Shown: piece by piece, positions 1 through 6,937 of the stretch
Layout of the letters: the number at the start of each line of letters is the position of its first letter
Numbering within the stretch: position 1 is the stretch's first letter
Assembly (NCBI GenBank): GCA_963723965.1
Contig: CAVRSV010000001.1
Span: 372,001 to 436,000 of the forward strand
Direction: 5' to 3'
Source of the DNA: JARRKC01 sp963723965
Lineage (GTDB): Bacteria; Acidobacteriota; UBA6911; RPQK01; JAPXNP01
DNA: 64,000 nucleotides
Notes under the pieces: generated by a model
What the model saw: the letters and a program-made list of their open reading frames with translations, nothing else
What the model was told of the DNA's origin: nothing
The model's database searches: none
Translations under genes and position numbers: made by a program

Positions 1-1
1 C

Positions 2-556
2 GTCTGCGTGCGGGGCTGTCCCGTTGCGGCGGTCGACTTCCGGGCGAGAGTGTCTGGAGACTGGATGGTCTCGGACACCTCGGTCGGTCCGCTGGTTCAC
101 GCTCGCCTGGGCGTCGCAGCAGAGAGCTCGGGCAAGCTGGTATCGCTCGTCCGCCAGGAAGCGCGCCAGATTGCCAAAGAGCAGGGGCGTCGTCGAGTGA
201 TCATCGACGGTCCGCCGGGAATCGGATGCCCGACGATCGCTTCCATGACGGGGGCATCGAAGGCTCTGGTCGTGACCGAACCGACTGTATCGGGTGAGCA
301 CGATCTGTTGCGCGTGCTTGCCCTGCTCCACCATTTCTCTATTCCCTGCTCAGTCTGTGTCAACAAATGGGACCTCAACCCGGACATGACGGAGCAAATC
401 GAACACCGGGCCCGTGCTGAGAACGCAGCGATTGTGGGCCGAATCCGCTACGATCGGTCGGTGACCGACAGCCAAATGCAGGAGCGCACGCCGGTAGACG
501 GGTGTTCTCAGGTCGCCCGAGAAATCGAGTCGGTGTGGGCTCGGATCGGCAGCTAA
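2..556 (+). CDS. MinD-superfamily P-loop ATPase with inserted ferredoxin domain (3' end only)
   Basis: The reading frame is open from base 2, so the gene begins outside the window and only about 184 C-terminal residues are visible. The visible CVRGCP is probably the end of a [4Fe-4S] ferredoxin insert, followed by SDTSVGPLVHARLG, SGKLVSLVR, IIDGPPGIGCP (Walker-B/switch region) and CVNKWDLNP. These are hallmarks of the MinD-like ATPases that carry an inserted ferredoxin. The Walker A motif would lie upstream. Such proteins accompany NifX-like proteins and sigma-54 activators in the orange-protein (ORP) loci of anaerobes. The gene ends 6 bp before the sigma-54 activator, so the two are probably co-transcribed. 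Family assignment is secure; the exact role, perhaps Fe-S or metal-cluster handling, is inferred. Confidence 0.9.
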   Translation, partial: VCVRGCPVAAVDFRARVSGDWMVSDTSVGPLVHARLGVAAESSGKLVSLVRQEARQIAKEQGRRRVIIDGPPGIGCPTIASMTGASKALVVTEPTVSGEHDLLRVLALLHHFSIPCSVCVNKWDLNPDMTEQIEHRARAENAAIVGRIRYDRSVTDSQMQERTPVDGCSQVAREIESVWARIGS

Positions 557-562
557 CGTCAG

Positions 563-1879
563 GTGGAAGAGAAACTCAACACGCTCATCCTGAACAGCAT
601 CAGCGATGGGGTCTTCACCGTCGATCGCAACTGCATCATCACGTCGTTCAACCGGGCCGCCGAGGACATCACGGGATTCGCCGCCGGAGAAGCTCTGGGA
701 GCGCACTGCTTCGAAGTCTTTCGGACGGATATCTGCCACAAGCATTGCGCCCTGAAGGACACCCTGAAGAGTCGAGAGCCCGTCGAAAACGCCCGGGTCA
801 CGATCATCACCAAAGAGGGGTGCGAGATCCCCATTCGGGTCACGACCACTCTTTTGACCAATGGTGACGGCCAGATTGCGGGCGCGGCCGAGTTCTTCAA
901 GGATATTTCGGAGCTCGAACACCTCAAGGAGCATCTTCATCGGTCCAATGTGTTGATGGAAATCATCACCGCCAATCGAGAGATGCAGCGTCTGATCGGT
1001 CACCTCCCCGATATCGCCCAATCGGACTGCTCCGTCCTGATCCAGGGCTCCAGCGGTGTCGGCAAAGAGCTGTTCGCCCAGGCAATCCACAATCTGAGTC
1101 CCCGGCGCTACGCTCCCTATATCCGAATGAACTGTGCGGCTCTTCCTCCCAATCTACTGGAGTCGGAACTCTTCGGTTTCGAGAAAGGGGCCTTTACCGA
1201 TGCCAAGAAGAGCAAGCCCGGACAGTTCTGCCTGGCGGACGGGGGAACCCTGTTGCTGGATGAGATCGCGGAGATGGATCTGAGCCTGCAGGTCAAGCTG
1301 TTGCGTGTACTCAATAATGGTGAATACCGCCCGCTGGGCTCGGCCAAGACGCTGAGGGCCGATGTGCGTATCGTCGCTTCGACCAATGCCGACCTCGAGA
1401 TGCGGATGCGGGAGGGCCGATTCCGTGAGGACCTGTACTTCCGGATCCACGTGGTCAGCCTCAGGGTCCCGCCGTTGCGAGAGCGTCCGGAGGACATTCC
1501 CATCTTGGCAGAGCATTTCATTCAACGCCTTCGCAAGAAGACGGGCAAGCCCATCAGTGCCGTCTCCCCGGAAGCGATCGCCTGTCTCCGTGGGTATCCG
1601 TTTCCGGGAAACGTCCGAGAGCTCGAAAATGCCATCGAGCACGGATTCGTCATGTGTCATGGAGAAAGCATCGAGACCCACCATCTTCCTCCGCACATCA
1701 TCGAGCGGAAATCGTGGGAGACATCGAGCCCGCCCCGCCAACCGGATGAACGAGCCATCATCGAGGAGTCGCTCAGACGAAACCTGGGCAACCGAACCAA
1801 GGTCGCCCGCGAGTTGGGGATCCATCGTTCCACGCTCTGGCGCAAAATGAAGGGTTTTCGGATAGCCGGAGGCCACTGA
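563..1879 (+). CDS. PAS domain sigma-54-dependent transcriptional activator
   Basis: A 438-aa enhancer-binding protein starting at GTG. Residues 5-120 form a PAS sensor with three close cysteines (C49, C58, C62 in HCFEVFRTDICHKHC), suggesting a redox or metal-sensing centre. Residues 130-360 form the AAA+ core: Walker A GSSGVGKE (162-169), the sigma-54 contact loop as GAFTDA (209-214) instead of the usual GAFTGA, Walker B GGTLLLDE (228-235), and an arginine-finger region. Residues about 408-432 form a Fis-type helix-turn-helix (NRTKVARELGIHRSTLWRKM). It lacks a receiver domain, so it is not a classical response regulator. It lies 6 bp after the MinD-like gene. Two sigma-54 promoters about 2 kb downstream are its obvious targets. 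The function is firm from domains; the target assignment is inferred from position. Confidence 0.95.
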   Translation: MEEKLNTLILNSISDGVFTVDRNCIITSFNRAAEDITGFAAGEALGAHCFEVFRTDICHKHCALKDTLKSREPVENARVTIITKEGCEIPIRVTTTLLTNGDGQIAGAAEFFKDISELEHLKEHLHRSNVLMEIITANREMQRLIGHLPDIAQSDCSVLIQGSSGVGKELFAQAIHNLSPRRYAPYIRMNCAALPPNLLESELFGFEKGAFTDAKKSKPGQFCLADGGTLLLDEIAEMDLSLQVKLLRVLNNGEYRPLGSAKTLRADVRIVASTNADLEMRMREGRFREDLYFRIHVVSLRVPPLRERPEDIPILAEHFIQRLRKKTGKPISAVSPEAIACLRGYPFPGNVRELENAIEHGFVMCHGESIETHHLPPHIIERKSWETSSPPRQPDERAIIEESLRRNLGNRTKVARELGIHRSTLWRKMKGFRIAGGH

Positions 1880-1906
1880 CCGCACCCACCCGGCGGGGAG
1901 AATCGT

Positions 1907-1929
1907 CGGGTCGGGTTCCGACCGACCCG
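1907..1929. terminator. Hairpin between convergent genes
   Basis: CGGGTCGG (1907-1914) and CCGACCCG (1922-1929) form a perfect 8-bp GC-rich stem with a 7-nt loop, 28 bp after the activator stop and 23 bp from the stop of the convergent Usp-like gene. The position suits a bidirectional terminator. The following U-tract is weak (TGTCTCTC). Confidence 0.55.
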
Positions 1930-1952
1930 TGTCTCTCATCCCCGATATCCCC

Positions 1953-2516
1953 TCACACTCCCGCAACCGAGCGGCCCTGCATCCCCACCCCGGCCCGGTG
2001 GATACCCCGGAAAGAATCCCCGACTAGGAGCCGGTCCGACATGAGGACGGCCGCTGGGTTCAGATGAAACTCATCCGCCCGGCGAGGGCCCACGAGGACG
2101 ACGGGAGAGACGAACGCATTCGCGAAGTCGAGGATCGGCTTTCCGCCAAAGGACGCCTGCTCGGACGGATAGCTGAGAACCAGGACCTGGAACTCACGCT
2201 TCACCAGGCAGCGGTGCAATTCGGTCCATTCGCTGTTCTCGCATAGTCGGAATCCGACGTCCAGATAGTCGCCGGCCAATTCATCGTAGTAGAGGCGAAG
2301 CTCGCGTTCCTTCTCGATGGCCAGCCGGCTCCGCTCCTCTGCTGAAAGGCAACGAGCGGTGTCCGGCTGCCGTTCGTACGGATCGGACAGGAAGTGAAAG
2401 ACGTTCAGCTGCAGGGAACGCGACTGCGAAAGCCTCAGGGCATAGGCGAAAGCCCAATCGCCGTGCTGAGAATAGTGAGCGCAGAATCCGACCGCTCGCA
2501 ATGCCGGTACGGTCAT
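1953..2516 (-). CDS. Universal stress protein-like domain protein
   Basis: A 187-aa protein starting at ATG with GGAGAA a few bases upstream. The N-terminus (AVGFCAHYSQHGDWAFAYAL, then LQLNVFHF) follows the UspA fold pattern of first strand, helix and second strand. A central helix-rich section and FQVLVLSYPSEQ...VSPVVLVGP match the later strands. The canonical ATP-binding glycine motif of UspA (GxxGx9GS) is not visible, so it probably does not bind ATP. The C-terminus has about 35 extra residues of no known type. It lies 42 bp downstream of the NifX-DUF1847 gene and is probably transcribed with it from the sigma-54 promoter at about 3.6 kb. The fold call is moderately sure; the role is unknown. 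Confidence 0.7.
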   Translation of the reverse strand: MTVPALRAVGFCAHYSQHGDWAFAYALRLSQSRSLQLNVFHFLSDPYERQPDTARCLSAEERSRLAIEKERELRLYYDELAGDYLDVGFRLCENSEWTELHRCLVKREFQVLVLSYPSEQASFGGKPILDFANAFVSPVVLVGPRRADEFHLNPAAVLMSDRLLVGDSFRGIHRAGVGMQGRSVAGV

Positions 2517-2558
2517 CTCGATTCTCCTTTCCGGGTCGAAGCCTGGCCCCCACCCAGT

Positions 2559-3563
2559 TCATGTCCGGCCGATTTCCTTCAGGTAGTACTCTGAATAGAC
2601 CGCCCCGATCGGATTGTTCGCCAGCATCCGATCCTTGACGAACAGGGTGGTGAGTGGGGCACTGCTGGCCTGGGCGAACACCGAATCCACTCCCATGCAC
2701 AAGCCGATCGAGACGTTGAACTCCGATCCAAACCGCCTCAGGACCTCGGCCTGACCCAAAGGGTTGCAGGGCAGGTCGCGCGAGCCGGCCGGTTCGTCGA
2801 GGACCGGACCCGTCGCGTCCCCGGAAGGCGCAAAGGGATCCTGGACCTTGCAGCCGGCCGCGAAGACCTCCACGAAGCGACGCAGAACGCCACACAGGAT
2901 CCGGGTCGGCTCGATCAAGTCGATGCAGAAAGCAACGCCCACCCTCCGAAACTTCATCTCGATGACGAAATAGACGAGTTCAGCCACCCGGCAAAGCGTC
3001 CGTTCGGGTTCGAATGCGATATCCCCCGCCGCCTCGAGCATGCGCTGGATCTCGGGTGAAGCCCGAAGCACTTCTCCGGATGGGTGAATGCATCTTCCGC
3101 CGGTCAGGCATCTCGGTTCGCGACACGCCAGACAATCCTCCGTCGGAGCGGGGCCGTTCGGCACCTCGAACCGAGTGGGCGAAGCCTGATTCGATGCCGC
3201 GGTATCGGGAACCTTTCGGGTCACGTCTTGCTGGGGACGAGTGAGGAGCCCGTAGCCGTTGCGGAGCGTTCCTCTTTCGACAGCCTCCACGACTTCGGAA
3301 GCCGAGGCGGCGACATTCTCGATCAGAGTCAATTCGGATTCCAGGAGGCAGTCCCGGGTCTCGGCGCTGTTGGCCCCGCAAATGAGTGCCTGGATGCGAT
3401 GCTCGCGGACCATGCTGACCAGCTCGACCCGATCATGGATGGGTTGCGGAATCGTCTCGCGGACTGTGATGCGGCCATGATCCAGGACGAGCACCAGCAG
3501 GCTCTCGGCGCAGGTGCTGCGCGGAGCGACACGGTCGTGCAGCAGAGGAACTCCGAATCGCAT
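2559..3563 (-). CDS. NifX-like domain fused to DUF1847
   Basis: A 334-aa two-domain protein. Residues 1-105 resemble the dinitrogenase iron-molybdenum cofactor-binding (NifX/NifB-C) domain (MRFGVPLL, VRETIPQPIHDR, IQALICGANSAE). Residues from about 140 form DUF1847: the N-terminal cysteine cluster CLACREPRCLTGGRC, then RRVGVAFCIDLIE, NPLGQAEVL, NVSIGLCMGVDSVF and the diagnostic APLTTLFVKDRMLANNP. DUF1847 proteins are cysteine-rich and occur in anaerobes; their function is not known. NifX-like proteins bind metal clusters. An excellent -24/-12 element lies 29 bp upstream of the ATG. The gene diverges from the Hmc-like operon, which suggests joint regulation. Domain calls are confident; the biochemical function is open. 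Confidence 0.88.
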   Translation of the reverse strand: MRFGVPLLHDRVAPRSTCAESLLVLVLDHGRITVRETIPQPIHDRVELVSMVREHRIQALICGANSAETRDCLLESELTLIENVAASASEVVEAVERGTLRNGYGLLTRPQQDVTRKVPDTAASNQASPTRFEVPNGPAPTEDCLACREPRCLTGGRCIHPSGEVLRASPEIQRMLEAAGDIAFEPERTLCRVAELVYFVIEMKFRRVGVAFCIDLIEPTRILCGVLRRFVEVFAAGCKVQDPFAPSGDATGPVLDEPAGSRDLPCNPLGQAEVLRRFGSEFNVSIGLCMGVDSVFAQASSAPLTTLFVKDRMLANNPIGAVYSEYYLKEIGRT

Positions 3564-3587
3564 GACTCCCTTCCGACAGCCCCTAAC

Positions 3588-3606
3588 GGTTGCACGTCCT
3601 GTGCCG
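3588..3606 (-). promoter_or_regulatory. Sigma-54 (-24/-12) promoter, leftward
   Basis: On the minus strand the sequence reads CGGCACAGGACGTGCA: GG at 3605-3604 and GC at 3593-3592, exactly 10 nt between them, as sigma-54 requires. Consensus is TGGCAC-N5-TTGC, and both invariant dinucleotides are present. The -12 GC lies 29 nt before the ATG of the NifX-DUF1847 gene. Confidence 0.75.
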
Positions 3607-3741
3607 CTGTGTCGATGGAGCCCGCGACAGAGAATCCCCTGATCGGCAGCAGTGACGTTCTCACGATCCGAAGTCTCCGATTTTCAGTTGATTGGAGGGC
3701 CTCCCGGCAAGTCGGGAAGTCGGATGAGACCTCACCTGGAG

Positions 3742-3820
3742 GGTGTCGCAGGCCCGTCTGCTGTCGGACGGGTGTCGCACCGCAGGTTGCAGTGCGACAC
3801 GGTGCTGCAACGCCTGCAAC
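3742..3820. promoter_or_regulatory. Candidate enhancer (UAS) for the sigma-54 activator
   Basis: A cluster of repeats lies between two divergent sigma-54 promoters. GTGTCGCAC (3772-3780) and GTGCGACAC (3792-3800) form a perfect 9-bp inverted repeat. GGTGTCGCA also occurs at 3742-3750, 29 bp upstream of its second copy. TTGCAG (3787-3792) faces CTGCAA (3805-3810), with a further CTGCAAC at 3814-3820. It lies about 150-240 bp from both promoters, the usual distance for NtrC-type enhancers. Binding by the activator at 563-1879 is inferred. Confidence 0.5.
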
Positions 3821-3966
3821 AGACTCGCCCCCGACTGTGCTCCCACGAGTCGCTCCGAGTCCACAGCGATGCGGCCCTCGTCCGGTTTCCTAACTTCAAG
3901 TGTCTCAACGCATTCAGCGGGTTCCCGGGATGAGGGGTTCCGGTTGAGGAAGGATCCCTCGGTCCA

Positions 3967-3983
3967 CTGGCATATGCCTTGCT
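3967..3983 (+). promoter_or_regulatory. Sigma-54 (-24/-12) promoter, rightward
   Basis: CTGGCATATGCCTTGCT matches the sigma-54 consensus YTGGCAY-N5-TTGCW almost perfectly, with GG at 3969-3970 and GC at 3981-3982 separated by 10 nt. The -12 GC lies 31 nt before the ATG of the HdrD-like gene. This is the strongest promoter call in the window. Confidence 0.88.
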
Positions 3984-4012
3984 CCTGAGGCGTCACGTCG
4001 AAAGGGACTTGC

Positions 4013-5451
4013 ATGGCTGTGGATCGTGGCATTGTCGAGATGTCGGCCGAGTCGAGGCCGCCGGTGGCCCGCTACCCGTATCACGTAGAGCCCGTCGCTG
4101 AGGGGGAGCGCGTGGAGCGCTTTCTGGAGGCCTTCGCCGCCGTCCTCGAGTACACCGACTATCGACCGCTCCTGGATGCGTACGGTACGAGCAGTGCCAA
4201 GTGCAACCGCTGCGCGGTGAGCTGCCCCATCTACCTTACCACTCGAGATCCCAGGGATATCCCCTGTTACCGAACCAACATTCTCCTCGAGATCTACCGC
4301 CGTTACTTCACCCTGGGTGGCTGGATCAAGACCAGGTTTCGCAGTGGCTTCGAGCTGACTGAAGCGGTGATCGATGAGATGGCGGAGCTGTTCTACCGCT
4401 GTACCGCCTGCCGCCGTTGTACGAGGGAATGCCCACTGAGCATCGACCACGGGCTGATGACCCGCCTGGGCCGGTATCTGTTGAGTCTGGTCGGCATCGT
4501 ACCCAAGGCACTTGCCGTCAGCGTCCGGGAGCAGTTGACGGGAGAGACCCGCAACACTTCGAAGGTGCCCCGGCGTGCCCTGATCGATACGCTCGGGTTC
4601 CTGGCAGAGGAGATGGAGGAAATCCTCGGCGTTGAGCTCGAATTTCCCGTTGACCGGCGCGATCGGGACTACGTCTTCTTCTGTGCCGTGAGCGACTATT
4701 TGATGGAGCCCGACACACTGATGGGAAATGCGGCCGTGCTCTTCGCCAGCGGAGACTGGGAGCGATGGACCATCGGAGGCAGTTATTACGACGCCATCAA
4801 CTACGGGCTGTTCTATAGCGACTGGCATCTGGAGAAGATCATCCGCCAGATGACGGATGAAGTGGACCGACTTGCCGGCCGCGGGATCCTGGTCGGGGAA
4901 TGCGGACACGCCTCCCGCTCGGCCCACGACTTCGTGCCGATCTTCGGCGGCCGCAAGGCACATCCTGTGACCAGTTTCATCGAATACACCCTCGACTGTG
5001 TCCGCCGCGGACGGATCACTCTCGACCCGACGGTTGTCACCGAACGAGTCACCTACCACGATCCCTGTAACATCGCGCGATCGGGCTGGATCGTGGATCA
5101 GCCCCGCGAGATCCTGCGCTCCTTTGTTCGGGACTTCGTCGAAATGGAGCCCCACGGACGGGACAACTTCTGCTGTGGCGGGGGGGAGGTCTCGTGTCCA
5201 TCGACGAACTGCATGACTATCGCATGACGGTCGCCGGCCAGATCAAGGCCCGCCAACTCGAGGAAACGGGAGCCCAGATCGTGGTCGCACCCTGCGCCAA
5301 CTGCAAGAAGCAGCTCAAGGAGTTGATCGCTCACTATGGCTTGGGCTGCCGTGTCATGGGTCTTCACGACCTGGTCCTTAGAGCGATCGAGATCCCGGGT
5401 GGCAAGTCGCCGCAAGAGAGACGGGATGAGGCTGAACTCATGGAGGTGTGA
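4013..5451 (+). CDS. HdrD/HmcF-like iron-sulfur CCG-domain subunit, with a frameshift
   Basis: About 480 aa once the frame is restored. The start ATG is preceded by AAAGGG. Two [4Fe-4S] motifs appear near residues 64 and 130 (CNRCAVSCP and CTACRRCTRECP), followed by heterodisulfide-reductase CCG domains (HDPCNIARSG...NFCCGGG, then CANCKKQL). The reading frame breaks in a run of seven G at 5180-5186: eight would give the conserved CCGGGGGLVSIDE and join the two parts (4013 to about 5186, and about 5187-5451). As written the first frame ends at 5227 without the last CCG cysteines. The gene heads an operon driven by the sigma-54 promoter at 3967. HmcF/TmcB/DsrK relatives are cytoplasmic electron acceptors of membrane redox complexes; the physiological partner is unknown. 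The shift is either a homopolymer sequencing error or a real lesion. Confidence 0.9.
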
Positions 5452-6161
5452 ACCAACCGATGCAGGAATTGCTGGATCTGGCCCGAGGGCCGCTGTTCGC
5501 ATTTTGCCTCCTCGTTATGGTTCTCGGTCTGGGCCGCCACGTCATGCTCCAGCTGTACATGCTTGCGGTCCGGAAGGGAAAGCGACTCCGAAACGTGACC
5601 TGGGATCGGGTCTTGCGGGATTCGCTCGGTTGGGCTTTCCCCGTTCGACACCTGATCCCGGGAACGGTCGTCTTCTCGCTGGTCTCATTCTTGCTGCACA
5701 TCGGGGGGATCCTGGTCCCCGTGTTCCTGGCCGACCATGTCGTTCTGTGGGAGTCGCTGTTGGGAGTGAATCTCCCCTCTCTGGATCGAGTCGCGGCGGA
5801 TGTTCTGACGCTCGTCACGATGGCCTGTGTTCTGATTCTGCTCGCTCTTCGGCTTGCGATTCCCCGACTGCGTGCCATGAGCCGATCGACGGACTTTCTA
5901 CTGCTCTGGCTGGTTCTAGTTCCTTTTCTGAGCGGGTTCCTGGCGCGTCAGCCCGCGTGGAACCCGCTTCCCTGGGAGTGGATGATGTTGGTCCACATCC
6001 TGAGTGCCGAGGCACTCATGCTCAGTATTCCTTTCACCAAGCTTTCCCACATCGTCCTCTATCCCTTCGACCGGATCTCGGTGATTCACTGGCAGCTTCG
6101 ACCGGGAGCGGGAGACCGGGTGGCTGAGGCGGTCTTCGGTGAGGAGGTGAGACTTCAGTGA
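5448..6161 (+). CDS. NarI/HmcE-type membrane cytochrome b subunit
   Basis: A 237-aa membrane protein that overlaps the end of the HdrD-like gene by 4 bp. Five hydrophobic segments are visible: FAFCLLVMVLGLG, GTVVFSLVSFLLHIGGILV, VLTLVTMACVLILLAL, FLLLWLVLVPFLSGFL and MLVHILSAEALMLSIPF. Histidines in the membrane segments (GRHVML, LLHIGG, LVHILS, LSHIVL) are positioned to bind b-type haems, as in nitrate reductase gamma, DsrM, TmcC and HmcE. Its likely task is to pass electrons across the membrane, or to or from quinone, to the HdrD-like subunit. The family call is secure; whether quinone binds is not visible. Confidence 0.88.
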   Translation: MNQPMQELLDLARGPLFAFCLLVMVLGLGRHVMLQLYMLAVRKGKRLRNVTWDRVLRDSLGWAFPVRHLIPGTVVFSLVSFLLHIGGILVPVFLADHVVLWESLLGVNLPSLDRVAADVLTLVTMACVLILLALRLAIPRLRAMSRSTDFLLLWLVLVPFLSGFLARQPAWNPLPWEWMMLVHILSAEALMLSIPFTKLSHIVLYPFDRISVIHWQLRPGAGDRVAEAVFGEEVRLQ

Positions 6162-6937
6162 TCGCCATCCTGGTCGATGTGACACGGTGCACCGGCTGCG
6201 AGAGATGCGTCGAGGCTTGCGTCGAGGCCCATCATCTCGATCCGGTCGGCGCAAAACGCGATCGAGTCGGGAATCGCGAGCGGTTGAGCGAGCATCTGCT
6301 GAGCAGTGTCGTCCCACTCGGAGAGGGGCGCTTCGCCCGCAAGAGCTGCATGCACTGCCTGGAGGCCAGTTGCGTTTCCGCCTGCCTGGTCGGCGGACTC
6401 TCCCAGAGCGAGGAGGGAGCCGTCCTCTACGATCCCGAGAAATGCATCGGCTGCCGGTACTGCATGTTGGCTTGTCCGTTTCATGTCCCCCGCTATGAGT
6501 GGAGCCAAACCCAGCCCTTGATCAAGAAGTGCGATTTCTGTATCTCGAGGGTCCGGGCAGGCCTGCAGCCGGCCTGCGTCGCAGCCTGTCCGAACGAGGC
6601 GCTGAGCTTCGGCGATCGGGAGGATCTGCTGCGCGAGGCCCACCGGCGCATTTCGGATTCCTCTCTTACCTATCTGCCGCGAGTGTGGGGAGAGCACGAG
6701 CTGGGGGGCACCTCGGTCCTCTACGTCTCGGATATCGATCTTTCGGCTGTCGACTGGCCCTCGATCGAAACCGGTGCCATCCCAGCGCTGACCGAGCCCC
6801 TCATCTCCAAAACCCCCTACATCGGCCTTGGCGTTTTGACGGGGATCTATGCTCTCCACTGGATCATCGAGCGGCGGAACCGTCTGATGGGATCAGATCC
6901 CGATACCGTCGACCTTCGAAAGGCCGGATCTCGATGA
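6158..6937 (+). CDS. HybA/HmcB-like ferredoxin subunit without a Tat signal
   Basis: A 259-aa protein starting at GTG inside a GTGA overlap with the cytochrome b gene, so translation is coupled. It has four cysteine clusters for [4Fe-4S] centres: CTGCERCVEAC, CMHCLEASCVSAC, CIGCRYCMLACPF and CDFC...CVAACP. Near the C-terminus a hydrophobic stretch (YIGLGVLTGIYALHWII) provides a membrane anchor, as in HybA. HybA, HmcB and DsrO normally have N-terminal Tat signals; here the protein starts directly at MIAILVDVTRC, so the FeS domain should face the cytoplasm unless it is exported with a partner. It is expected to relay electrons between the NrfD-like subunit and the others. Confidence 0.9.
   Translation: MIAILVDVTRCTGCERCVEACVEAHHLDPVGAKRDRVGNRERLSEHLLSSVVPLGEGRFARKSCMHCLEASCVSACLVGGLSQSEEGAVLYDPEKCIGCRYCMLACPFHVPRYEWSQTQPLIKKCDFCISRVRAGLQPACVAACPNEALSFGDREDLLREAHRRISDSSLTYLPRVWGEHELGGTSVLYVSDIDLSAVDWPSIETGAIPALTEPLISKTPYIGLGVLTGIYALHWIIERRNRLMGSDPDTVDLRKAGSR

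Noticed and set aside
3084..3893. A 269-aa frame opposite the NifX-DUF1847 gene
   Set aside because: It is antisense to a gene with recognisable domains and covers the promoter region.
6499..6933. Longer start for the NrfD-cytochrome gene
   Set aside because: This part is antiphase to the FeS gene, which is clearly coding; the ATG at 6934 in an ATGA overlap is the natural start.
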